37,091 nucleotides of DNA, taken from positions 1 to 37,091 of the forward strand of contig LLYT01000017.1 of NCBI GenBank assembly GCA_002049545.1, given 5' to 3'. This DNA comes from Deltaproteobacteria bacterium tcs-42 (lineage in GTDB: Bacteria > Desulfobacterota > Desulfuromonadia > Desulfuromonadales > Geopsychrobacteraceae). Each line of letters starts with the position of its first letter. Position 1 is the first letter of the stretch. A model generated the notes under the pieces. The model saw nothing but the letters and a program-made list of their open reading frames with translations. It made no database searches and was not told the DNA's origin. Positions 1 to 6,648 of the stretch are shown here, piece by piece. The translations under genes and the position numbers were made by a program.

Positions 1-411
1 AGCAGGTCTGGTCTTTTGCGACGCGTGTGTCGTGGTGTTTATCTTTATCCAGTGGTGAAATATCCAAAAGGATTGTTGCTTTACCATATTGCAGCGTTAT
101 TACGGGCGGATGATTTTAATTATATAAGTTTGGAGGCGGCATTAAGTGATGTTGGGGTTATATCGCAAATCCCTATGAATTGGATTACTATTATGAGCTC
201 TGGTCGTAGTAGTAAGGTTAAATGTGGATCGTTTGGAACTATCGAATTTATTCATACCCAAAAAAAAGCTGAAACATTAGTGGGACAGTTGGTTTATGAT
301 GAGCGTTGTCATTTGTGGCGGGCAGGTGTAAGGCAGGCTTTGCAAGATATGAAAACGACACGGCGCAATATGGATTTAATTGATTGGACGGTGGTAGATG
401 AATCTTTTTGA
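1..411 (+). CDS. AbiEi-type antitoxin, 5' end cut by window edge
   Basis: Reading is open to the first base, so the gene begins upstream; an internal TTG at 16 is not a convincing start. The visible part begins with an R-V-C-R-G-V-Y-L-Y-P-type segment, typical of the end of the N-terminal winged-helix domain of AbiEi/DUF6088 antitoxins, and about 135 residues remain. In AbiE type IV systems the AbiEi protein represses its own operon and neutralises the AbiEii nucleotidyltransferase without a stable complex. The 3' end overlaps the next gene by 14 bases, the usual arrangement for abiEi–abiEii. The assignment rests mainly on this neighbour plus the N-terminal motif; the C-terminal half is not strongly diagnostic by eye. 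Confidence 0.72.
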   Translation, partial: SRSGLLRRVCRGVYLYPVVKYPKGLLLYHIAALLRADDFNYISLEAALSDVGVISQIPMNWITIMSSGRSSKVKCGSFGTIEFIHTQKKAETLVGQLVYDERCHLWRAGVRQALQDMKTTRRNMDLIDWTVVDESF

Positions 412-1264
412 CAAGTTGGTTGAGCAGGCGATGGAAAGTAGTGATTCTGCAGTATCACTACAATCGGTTGTTGAAAAAGAGATACTTTATCACGATATTT
501 TGCGGGAAATGAGTCATGCTGGCTTATTGACCGGACTGACTTTTATTGGTGGAACTTGTTTACGTGCTTGTTACGGGTCGCCAAGAATGAGTGAGGACCT
601 TGATTTTACCGGTGGTGTCGATTTTACATATGAGTCATTGGCATCGCTTGGAACGGTACTGGAGCAACGACTTGTTACCAAGTATGGACTTGAGGTAACG
701 GTTAGTGACCCCGTCCGCCAGAACACAACGGTTGCGACTTGGAAAATTAAGGTTATTACGCGATCGGAACGGAAAAACCTACCGTTGCAACGGATTAATA
801 TTGATATTTGCGCCATCCCCAGTTATGACGCAAAACCGGCGATGTTGCATAATTATTATGGGGTTGATATGGGGACGGCAGGTTTGATCCTGCAAGTGCA
901 GAGTCGGGAAGAAATTTTAGCGGATAAGTTTGTCGCTTTGGCATTTCGTAACCGGGTGAAAAATCGTGATTTGTGGGATATTTTGTGGCTGCAGCAACAG
1001 GGGGTAAAGTTGCCGGTGTTTTTGTTGCCGGATAAAGTTAATGACCATATGCGAGATGTAGGTGACTTTCTTGCGGAGCTGAGAAAACGCTCAAATCAAT
1101 TGCACCATGATGCACAAATGCACCGGGATTTTATTTTTGAAATGAGACGTTTTTTACCGCTGCATTTGGTGGAATCAACAGTTGAAAATCCCGATTTTTG
1201 GACTGTTATTGTCGATAGTATTCAACGTGGATGTGATGAAATTATTTTGGCAATGGAGGAGTAG
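398..1264 (+). CDS. abiEii: AbiEii-type nucleotidyltransferase toxin
   Basis: A 288-residue protein of the AbiEii/AbiGii (DUF1814) nucleotidyltransferase family, the toxin half of an AbiE type IV toxin–antitoxin and phage abortive-infection system. Visible signatures are the G-G-T-x-L-R ... S-E-D-L-D-F nucleotidyltransferase motif at about residues 51–70, where the two Asp would bind metal, and a downstream K-F-x-A-L-x-x-R ... K-N-R-D-L-W-D-I block near residues 175–195, typical of the family. Characterised relatives transfer nucleotides to tRNA or other acceptors; the target here cannot be read from sequence. The ATG lies inside the end of the AbiEi gene, implying coupled translation. Key residues are intact, so the toxin looks functional. 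Confidence 0.88.
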   Translation: MNLFDKLVEQAMESSDSAVSLQSVVEKEILYHDILREMSHAGLLTGLTFIGGTCLRACYGSPRMSEDLDFTGGVDFTYESLASLGTVLEQRLVTKYGLEVTVSDPVRQNTTVATWKIKVITRSERKNLPLQRINIDICAIPSYDAKPAMLHNYYGVDMGTAGLILQVQSREEILADKFVALAFRNRVKNRDLWDILWLQQQGVKLPVFLLPDKVNDHMRDVGDFLAELRKRSNQLHHDAQMHRDFIFEMRRFLPLHLVESTVENPDFWTVIVDSIQRGCDEIILAMEE

Positions 1265-1292
1265 TTGTTTGTTGTGATTGCCTGTGCCCTTG

Positions 1293-1340
1293 CCCTGGGT
1301 AGCAGGGTCAGGTCTTGAAAAATCATTTTGAAAACAGACT
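1293..1340. other. Small hairpin plus possible transposase-relic sequence
   Basis: Between the convergent AbiEii and Fic genes there is a 5-bp perfect hairpin (1293–1297 with 1303–1307) followed by the string GGGTCAGGTCTTGAAAAATC starting at 1305. Closely similar strings are familiar to me from the termini of REP-associated Y1 transposase elements in proteobacteria, so this may be a remnant. No T-tract follows, so it is not a convincing terminator. Low confidence. Confidence 0.25.
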
Positions 1341-2054
1341 TCATTTTATATGGCTGTTGTGTTGAATGTAATAATCTCGCAAGTATTCCAACGCAGGGAT
1401 ATAATCCGCTGTGCCATAAAACGAAATCAGTTGTTGATTGAAAGTCAGCTTGTCTGCCACTTTTATGTTGAGCATTGGGTAGCCATTTGAAAGTAATATC
1501 CCATTCATCATCAATCGGGACACACGCTTGTTGCCATCGAAAAAAAACTGTGTTTTTGCTCCAAATAAAAAATAGGTTAACGCTGCAATGATGGGGTGAT
1601 TGATCTTTCTTATGGCAGCGATCCCCTGGGTGAATAAGTCCTCTAGTTGATCAGGGGAGGGTGGTAGGTAGTCGGTGCCTCCGATATTGACATTTCCGTC
1701 ACGGAACTTCCCCCAAGTCAGGGCTTCTTCTTTGGCGACTTGAGCATGGAGCGAGCAGAGTGTTGGCTTGTCCAGAGTAAATTGTTCTGAAGCGATAAGC
1801 TGGAACAGTAGATTGACACTTCGATTTTGATTAAGAATTTGTTGCTCATCACTTAATTTATGCCCCCCGACCGTAACTCCTTCCAGCAGTGTTGCAACCT
1901 CCGGATAGGTCATGGCGTTACCTTCGAGGGCTGCGGTATTATAGATAAAATCGATCTTGTCTTTTTTGGCGAGAAAGATAAATCGTTTTTTGTCTTGCTT
2001 GAAGTTGAGATCAGTTAAATCGATCGCATTGATTTTCACAATATCTGGAAGCAT
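1341..2054 (-). CDS. Fic/DOC-family protein with altered catalytic motif
   Basis: Fic-fold protein of about 237 residues. An N-terminal T-A-A-L-E-G-N segment (about residues 40–46) fits the inhibitory-helix motif (S/T)xxxE(G/N), so this is a self-inhibited Fic protein with the inhibitor at the N-terminus. The G-K-F-R ... V-x-I-G-G ... P-P-S-P flap region is at about 115–134. The active-site loop near residue 169 reads QFFFDGNKRVSR, where canonical Fic AMP-transferases have HxFx(D/E)GN(G/K)R. The general-base His is therefore Gln, and classical AMPylation is doubtful. ATG is chosen with an AAGGA ribosome site nine bases upstream; GTG one codon earlier (2057) is also possible. The gene converges on abiEii and sits in the AT-rich accessory segment, suggesting acquisition. 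Confidence 0.85.
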   Translation of the reverse strand: MLPDIVKINAIDLTDLNFKQDKKRFIFLAKKDKIDFIYNTAALEGNAMTYPEVATLLEGVTVGGHKLSDEQQILNQNRSVNLLFQLIASEQFTLDKPTLCSLHAQVAKEEALTWGKFRDGNVNIGGTDYLPPSPDQLEDLFTQGIAAIRKINHPIIAALTYFLFGAKTQFFFDGNKRVSRLMMNGILLSNGYPMLNIKVADKLTFNQQLISFYGTADYIPALEYLRDYYIQHNSHIK

Positions 2055-2130
2055 CACTTAAGTTCCTTGTGCGTGGTGTTTATCGTTGAGCCATAGTAGA
2101 CATGATACCTTGATAGTTCAAGTCTCCAGT

Positions 2131-3177
2131 TGGGGACGTTGTTGATTTTATGAATAATGATGCTATACTGCTTCCATGCCAAGACAAGCCCGTATCGATA
2201 TCCCCGGTTTGCTGCAACACGTCATTGTCAGAGGTGTTGGCAGACTGTCAATTTTTTATGATGACTATGATCGCGAAGACTTTCTTGCACGGTTTGATCG
2301 GCTGCTGCAGGAAACGACTACGACCTGCTATGCCTGGGTTTTGCTCGACAATCACTTCCATTTATTGCTGCAGCCCCAGGGAGCTAAACTGGCGTTCGTA
2401 ATGCGTCGGCTCTTGACTGGTTATGCTGTGGCGTTTAACTTGCGCCATAAGCGTTCCGGGCATTTGTTTCAGAACCGTTACAAATCGATCGTTTGTGATC
2501 GTGATTCATACCTTCTTGAGCTGATCAGATATATCCATCTTAACCCGATTCGCGCAGGAGTGGTCGACAATTTGGAGTCCCTTGCGGCATATCGTTGGTG
2601 TGGGCATCGTGACCTGCTTGATGATTCATCTGCGGGGCAGGTCAGTGTCGAAGAAGTTTTGTCACTTTTTGCTAACAAGAAGCAGTCGGCCCGGCAAAAA
2701 TATCTCGAATTTTTGTCTGACGGTTGTGAATATAATGTTGTCGGGACATTGTCAAAGGGGGGAAAGCTTGCCAGTATGTCTCTGGATCCAAACCTGGATT
2801 CGGATGATTTATTTGATGAGCGGGTGCTTGGTGGTGGCGTGTTTGTCGATCAGGTTTTACGTGATGCTGGTTTGGTTCCAGAGGTGTCACGGATCAGTCT
2901 TGCTGCGCTGATTCGTCTCGTTGCCAATGATTATGGCATTGATCAAATGCGCATGATTAAACCCGGGAAAGAGCGTTCAGTGTCTACGGCAAAGGCCGTT
3001 ATTTGCCATATCGGGTTAAGGGATTGTGGGTTCAAGGGCGTTGATATCGCAAAAAGCCTTGGTATGACATCTTCTGCAGTGTCACATGCGGCAAAGAGAG
3101 GGGAGGGAATCCTGCTTAAGGATAGTGGCATGCGTGAGAGGTTGATGGAGGAAGTGCAAATAACAGCAACGTCCCCA
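2131..3177. mobile_element. REP-type Y1 transposase element with terminal inverted repeats
   Basis: The single-gene transposase unit is bracketed by TGGGGACGTTGTTG (2131–2144) and its near-perfect inverse CAGCAACGTCCCCA (3164–3177), 13 of 14 positions matching as an inverted repeat. The right repeat overlaps the last codons of the transposase. I infer these are the element ends, or the REP-like sites recognised by the transposase. No target-site duplication is expected for HUH enzymes and none was seen. Confidence 0.55.
2142..2169 (+). promoter_or_regulatory. Possible transposase promoter, near-leaderless
   Basis: TTGATT (2142–2147) and TATACT (2164–2169) are separated by 16 bases. The predicted transcription start would fall at or just before the ATG at 2176, and no Shine–Dalgarno sequence is visible, so the transposase message may be leaderless. 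The -35 overlaps the left inverted repeat, which would allow self-regulation by the transposase. Inference only. Confidence 0.35.
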
Positions 3178-3180
3178 TGA
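2176..3180 (+). CDS. REP-associated Y1 (HUH) transposase with DnaA-C-like domain
   Basis: A 334-residue protein. Residues about 1–150 form a Y1_Tnp (TnpA-REP/RAYT) domain: the P-R-x-A-R-I start, the metal-binding HUH motif as H-F-H in D-N-H-F-H-L-L-L (about residue 56), and a Tyr-containing helix at Y-L-L-E-L-I-R-Y-I-H-L-N-P (about residues 113–127). A C-terminal segment (about 240–320) with V-A-N-D-Y-G-I-D and S-S-A-V-S-H-A-A-K-R resembles DnaA domain IV, a double-strand DNA-binding module found in some long members of this family. The enzyme would cut and rejoin single-stranded DNA at the flanking inverted repeats. It appears intact. An overlapping +1-frame reading at 2150 is a shadow. Confidence 0.9.
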   Translation: MPRQARIDIPGLLQHVIVRGVGRLSIFYDDYDREDFLARFDRLLQETTTTCYAWVLLDNHFHLLLQPQGAKLAFVMRRLLTGYAVAFNLRHKRSGHLFQNRYKSIVCDRDSYLLELIRYIHLNPIRAGVVDNLESLAAYRWCGHRDLLDDSSAGQVSVEEVLSLFANKKQSARQKYLEFLSDGCEYNVVGTLSKGGKLASMSLDPNLDSDDLFDERVLGGGVFVDQVLRDAGLVPEVSRISLAALIRLVANDYGIDQMRMIKPGKERSVSTAKAVICHIGLRDCGFKGVDIAKSLGMTSSAVSHAAKRGEGILLKDSGMRERLMEEVQITATSP

Positions 3181-3206
3181 TTTGGTGGAAATGAGGAATA
3201 ATTTGT

Positions 3207-3986
3207 ATGCCGTTTGAATTTTATTTTTTTCTTGGTGCCGCATTTGTTTTAGGGGCTGTTATCGGATCTTTTCTCAACGTTTGTATCTATCGTATCCCTG
3301 CGGGCAAATCGATTGTTTCCCCACCGTCATCCTGCCCGCATTGTGGGCATCGCATCCGCTGGTATCAAAATATACCGATACTCAGTTATCTGTTTCTTGG
3401 TGGTCAGTGTGCTGCATGTCGTGTCGGGATCTCCCTGCGTTATCCGGCGATTGAGGCATTGACCGGTTTGCTGTTTGCCCTTGTGCTGTATTATTTTAGT
3501 TTCAGTTCAGCTACCTTGGTATATTGGATTTTTATCGCGGCTTTGGTGACGATCACATTTATCGATCTGGATCATCAAATTATCCCTGATGTGATCAGTC
3601 TGCCTGGTATTGTAGTTGGCTTCATCTGTTCTTTCTTTGTTCCCTGGCTCTCCTGGCTCGATTCGTTTCTGGGGATTATTGTTGGTGGGGGGATATTGCT
3701 GTCGATTGCCTGGATATACGAGAAGGTGGCGAAAAGGGAAGGGATGGGGGGCGGCGATATCAAGTTACTGGGGATGTTAGGGGCTTTTCTGGGATGGAAA
3801 GCGGTACTGCCGATTATTTTTATCGCATCTTTGATCGGGACTTTAATCGGTGTTCCGTTAATGTTGCTGCAAAAAGGTGATACCAAACTGGCAATTCCAT
3901 TTGGCCCATTTCTGGCTTTTGCTGCTACGGTCTATCTGTTTTGGGGGCATGGTCTGGTTTATTGGTATTTGAATTTGCTTCGATAG
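3207..3986 (+). CDS. pilD: Type IV prepilin peptidase / N-methyltransferase PilD
   Basis: Polytopic inner-membrane aspartic protease of 259 residues that cleaves the leader of type IV prepilins and pseudopilins and methylates the new N-terminus. Evidence: the N-terminal G-S-F-L-N-V-C-I-Y-R-I-P motif (about residues 20–31), two C-x-x-C pairs (C-P-H-C and C-A-A-C, about 43–74) forming the cytoplasmic zinc domain, the first catalytic Asp in F-I-D-L-D-H-Q-I-I-P-D (about 118–128), and the second in the G-G-G-D motif (about 177–180), with multiple hydrophobic segments. A GAGGA ribosome site precedes the ATG. Length fits the family. It lies just upstream of the pilMNOPQ cluster whose substrates it would process. 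Confidence 0.96.
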   Translation: MPFEFYFFLGAAFVLGAVIGSFLNVCIYRIPAGKSIVSPPSSCPHCGHRIRWYQNIPILSYLFLGGQCAACRVGISLRYPAIEALTGLLFALVLYYFSFSSATLVYWIFIAALVTITFIDLDHQIIPDVISLPGIVVGFICSFFVPWLSWLDSFLGIIVGGGILLSIAWIYEKVAKREGMGGGDIKLLGMLGAFLGWKAVLPIIFIASLIGTLIGVPLMLLQKGDTKLAIPFGPFLAFAATVYLFWGHGLVYWYLNLLR

Positions 3987-4027
3987 AATAGTTTTATATA
4001 AAAATTATTGGTTTAATCTTAAAATGC

Positions 4028-4055
4028 TTGACAATAGCGTACATTGACCTATAAT
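4028..4055 (+). promoter_or_regulatory. Near-consensus sigma-70 promoter of the pil regulator/operon
   Basis: A perfect TTGACA (4028–4033) and perfect TATAAT (4050–4055) are separated by 16 bases in the AT-rich gap after pilD. The start of transcription would be near 4062, leaving a leader of about 36 bases before the XRE gene. It is the best-matched promoter I noticed in the window and probably also drives pilM–pilQ. Confidence 0.8.
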
Positions 4056-4097
4056 TACGCAAAATTTAAATGTTATTGCTATTATGAGGTTAGTTGG

Positions 4098-4292
4098 ATG
4101 CTTAATCACGTCAAGGAAATTCGTGAGTCATTGTTGATGAGCAAGGCAGAGCTGGCGCGTAAGGCTGATGTGTCACCGTTAACAATCACTCGAATCGAGC
4201 GTGGTCATCCTTGTCGTATGGAAACAATGCGTAAAATTATTTTGGCTTTGGGGTATAAGCTTACTGACAAGGCTAAAGTTTTTCCACGGTAG
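4098..4292 (+). CDS. Small XRE-family helix-turn-helix regulator
   Basis: A 64-residue DNA-binding protein consisting almost only of a Cro/CI-type HTH_3 domain: K-E-I-R-E-S-L-L-M-S-K-A-E-L-A-R-K-A-D-V-S as helices 1–2, P-L-T-I-T-R-I-E-R-G as recognition helix, then M-R-K-I-I-L-A-L-G-Y-K-L. The ATG at 4098 is preferred because TGAGGT lies seven bases upstream; an in-frame start at 4044 would overlap the -10 box. Similar tiny regulators sit directly before pilM in Geobacter-type genomes (family knowledge). It is likely an autoregulator of, or regulator for, the pilus operon; the operator was not identified. Confidence 0.85.
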   Translation: MLNHVKEIRESLLMSKAELARKADVSPLTITRIERGHPCRMETMRKIILALGYKLTDKAKVFPR

Positions 4293-4348
4293 GCACACCT
4301 TGTCGGTATATGTGCTGAAGTTTTGACTCTATTCGGACTGGATAAGAC

Positions 4349-5479
4349 ATGTTCGCCTCGAAAAAAGATATTGTTGGTATTGATGTTGGTTCAAGTGCCG
4401 TCAAGGTTGTGCGCTTGCGTGAGTCTCGTGGGACGTTCCATCTGGAAAATGTTGGTATAATGCCACTGGATTCCGAGACGATTGTTGATAACACCATTAT
4501 GGATTCAACGGTGATTGTCGATTCTGTCTATTTTGGGTTTTCGCATTCTTTACCGTTGCAAATCACCATTATGGATTCAACGGTGATTGTCGATTCTGTC
4601 CGCAATTTGTTGTCAGCCATGAAAATCAAGACAAAGCGGGTGGCAACCTCTGTCTCTGGCCATTCGGTCATCATTCGTAAAATCAGTTTGCCGGTTATGA
4701 CAGATGCTGAGTTAGAGGCATCAATCCAGTGGGAAGCTGAACAATACATCCCTTTTGATATTTCAGAAGTCAACATCGATTTTCAGATCCTGGGCCCGGA
4801 TGCAAAAGATCCTTCCCAGATGGACGTTATGTTGGTCGCAGCAAAGAAAAATTTTGTTGATGACTATACAACCCTTTTTGCTGAGGCGGGACTGGAACCT
4901 GTCGTTATGGATATCGATTGTTTTGCCGTAGAAAATATGTTCGATTATAACTACGGTTTTGTCGATGACGAGGTTGTCGCATTAATTGACCTGGGTGCCA
5001 GTGCGACGAGTGTCAGTGTCCTCAAAGGTAGCATGTCAATATTTACCAGGGATATTCAGGCCGGTGGTAATTTATTGAGCGAAGAATTGCAGAAGCGTCT
5101 TGGGGTGAGTAGTGAGGAAGCCGAGCGAGCCAAGCTTGGTGATCGTCATATTGCTGATGTTGATCCTGATTCAGTTGAAGAGATATTGACCGATGCGATT
5201 GAGAACCTGGTGCAAGAAGTTCAGCGTTCTCTGGACTTCTTCTCGGCGACTTCCAGCGAGGATCGGATCTCCAAGATCTATTTGACCGGCGGTGTGTCAA
5301 ATTCAGTTAAAATCAGAGAGACGTTGGAAGAGCGTCTTGGTATCCCGGTTGAAAGGGTTGATCCATTCAGGAATGTGACGATCAATGAAAAAGAATTTGA
5401 TTCAGAGTACCTCGATGCTATCGGCCCCATGTTTTCTGTGGCTGCGGGCTTGGCGATGAGGAAGGTAGGTGACAAATGA
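4349..5479 (+). CDS. pilM: Type IV pilus inner-membrane platform protein PilM (with insertion)
   Basis: Actin-like cytoplasmic ATPase of the type IV pilus alignment complex; it binds the cytoplasmic N-terminus of PilN. Evidence: a start resembling the FtsA/PilM phosphate-1 motif (V-G-I-D-V-G-S-S-A-V-K, about 10–20), the conserved block S-I-Q-W-E-A-E-Q-Y-I-P-F-D-I (about 127–140), the second phosphate motif A-L-I-D-L-G-A-S-A-T-S (about 211–221) and the adenosine motif I-Y-L-T-G-G-V-S-N-S. At 376 residues it is longer than the usual ~350 because of a 24-residue insertion after about residue 60 that repeats T-I-M-D-S-T-V-I-V-D-S-V (49–60 and 73–84). The reading frame is kept. The stop overlaps the pilN start (ATGA). 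Confidence 0.95.
   Translation: MFASKKDIVGIDVGSSAVKVVRLRESRGTFHLENVGIMPLDSETIVDNTIMDSTVIVDSVYFGFSHSLPLQITIMDSTVIVDSVRNLLSAMKIKTKRVATSVSGHSVIIRKISLPVMTDAELEASIQWEAEQYIPFDISEVNIDFQILGPDAKDPSQMDVMLVAAKKNFVDDYTTLFAEAGLEPVVMDIDCFAVENMFDYNYGFVDDEVVALIDLGASATSVSVLKGSMSIFTRDIQAGGNLLSEELQKRLGVSSEEAERAKLGDRHIADVDPDSVEEILTDAIENLVQEVQRSLDFFSATSSEDRISKIYLTGGVSNSVKIRETLEERLGIPVERVDPFRNVTINEKEFDSEYLDAIGPMFSVAAGLAMRKVGDK
4492..4600 (+). repeat. 37-bp perfect direct repeat inside pilM
   Basis: Bases 4492–4528 are repeated exactly at 4564–4600, an offset of 72 bases. The 35-base spacer (4529–4563) is unrelated to the repeat and encodes Y-F-G-F-S-H-S-L-P-L-Q-I. The net effect is a 24-codon in-frame insertion in an otherwise conserved part of PilM. 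Confidence 0.95.
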
Positions 5480-6027
5480 TTCGGATTAACCTGCTACCCA
5501 TCAGGGCTGCACAGAAAAAAGAGAAGCTGCGCTCGCAACTATCAATCTTTTCACTTTGTATTGTTCTGGTCTGTATCGCTTGTGGTTCTTTGTATGTACA
5601 AAAAATGACGGCCATCAATAGTGTTAAAGATGAGATTGCGGCTATTGAACAAAAAAGTAAAGCGTTGCGGAAAAAGATCGGACAAGTTAGGGACTTTGAG
5701 GAGAAAAAAGCAGATTTAGAAAAAAAACTTGACGTTTTACAGACGTTAAAACAAAAAAAATCTGGGCCGGTTCATTTGCTCGATGAGTTAAGTGCTGCTT
5801 TGCCGGAGAAACTTTGGCTGACCAAATTTACAGAAAAGGGTGGCAAAATCGGTTTGGCTGGTGTGGCCGACAGTGAAAATACTGTTGCAGCTTTCATGAG
5901 AAATCTGGACGCTTCTCTTTACTATAAAGACATAGAGTTGTCGGTCACAGAACAGACGAAGTCTGATGACAGGAAAATGCAGAAATTCACTATGAATTGT
6001 AGCGTTGAAGCGCCACCATCTGAATAA
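5476..6027 (+). CDS. pilN: Type IV pilus assembly protein PilN
   Basis: Bitopic inner-membrane protein of 183 residues in the pilus alignment subcomplex; its cytoplasmic tail docks PilM and its periplasmic domain pairs with PilO. The N-terminus M-I-R-I-N-L-L-P-I-R is the diagnostic PilM-binding I-N-L-L-P motif. One transmembrane segment (about 23–42) follows, then a charged coiled coil (about 50–95) and a Fimbrial assembly/PilN-type periplasmic ferredoxin-like domain. It overlaps pilM by four bases, suggesting coupled, stoichiometric translation, and pilO follows after 15 bases. Confidence 0.94.
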   Translation: MIRINLLPIRAAQKKEKLRSQLSIFSLCIVLVCIACGSLYVQKMTAINSVKDEIAAIEQKSKALRKKIGQVRDFEEKKADLEKKLDVLQTLKQKKSGPVHLLDELSAALPEKLWLTKFTEKGGKIGLAGVADSENTVAAFMRNLDASLYYKDIELSVTEQTKSDDRKMQKFTMNCSVEAPPSE

Positions 6028-6042
6028 ACGGGATTTTATGCG

Positions 6043-6648
6043 ATGAATGCACGAGTCGAGAAAGTCTTAAATCTGCCAGCGTATCAGCGAGTACTTATTG
6101 TTCTGATTATTATGGCACTTATGGCGGCAGGTTTTTATTTTCTGCTATATCAAACCCAACAGGAGCAACACAGTCAGTTGCTGTCCAAGCGCGATGCTGC
6201 TCAGGTTCAATTACATAAAAATCAAAAGATTGCGAACAATCTTGCTGTTTATCGTGCAGAATATGAAAAGATGCAAGTCAAGCTGGAGGAAGCTCTCGGG
6301 GAACTTCCTTTAAAGCGTGAAATACCTGGTTTGTTGATCAGTATTGGTGATCTTGCACGGGATAAGGGTCTTGAGGTTTTACGTTTCAAACCTTCAGGTG
6401 AGGTTGTCAAGGGGTTCTATGCCGAAGTGCCGGTTGCATTAAGGTTGGCAGGTTCTTACCATCAGGCTGCTGCCTTCTTTGATTCTGTGAGTAAAATGGA
6501 ACGAATTGTTAACATTCAAGATCTGACCTTGGGTGGGGCAAAAGAGGTCAATGGTAAAACAAACCTGGGGATTAATTGCCGTGCTATTACGTTCCGTTTC
6601 GTCGAAAATCCTCCCGCACAGACTGGTAAGAAGGGGGGTAAAAAATAA
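6043..6648 (+). CDS. pilO: Type IV pilus assembly protein PilO
   Basis: Bitopic inner-membrane protein of 201 residues that heterodimerises with PilN and links to PilP. A single transmembrane helix (about residues 17–36) is followed by a coiled coil (about 38–85) and a periplasmic PilO fold with the typical segment P-L-K-R-E-I-P-G-L-L-I-S-I-G-D-L-A (about 91–107) and Y-A-E-V-P-V-A-L-R-L-A-G-S-Y-H (about 126–140). The lysine-rich C-terminus ends in K-K-G-G-K-K. Its last base is the first base of the pilP start codon. Confidence 0.94.
   Translation: MNARVEKVLNLPAYQRVLIVLIIMALMAAGFYFLLYQTQQEQHSQLLSKRDAAQVQLHKNQKIANNLAVYRAEYEKMQVKLEEALGELPLKREIPGLLISIGDLARDKGLEVLRFKPSGEVVKGFYAEVPVALRLAGSYHQAAAFFDSVSKMERIVNIQDLTLGGAKEVNGKTNLGINCRAITFRFVENPPAQTGKKGGKK

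Noticed and set aside
4044-4097. Extended N-terminus for the XRE regulator
   Set aside because: It would overlap the -10 box and lacks a ribosome site; the ATG at 4098 has a good one.
4492-4600. Two-copy 37-bp repeat considered as a minimal CRISPR array
   Set aside because: Only two copies, entirely inside the pilM coding frame with a spacer that keeps the frame; no cas genes.
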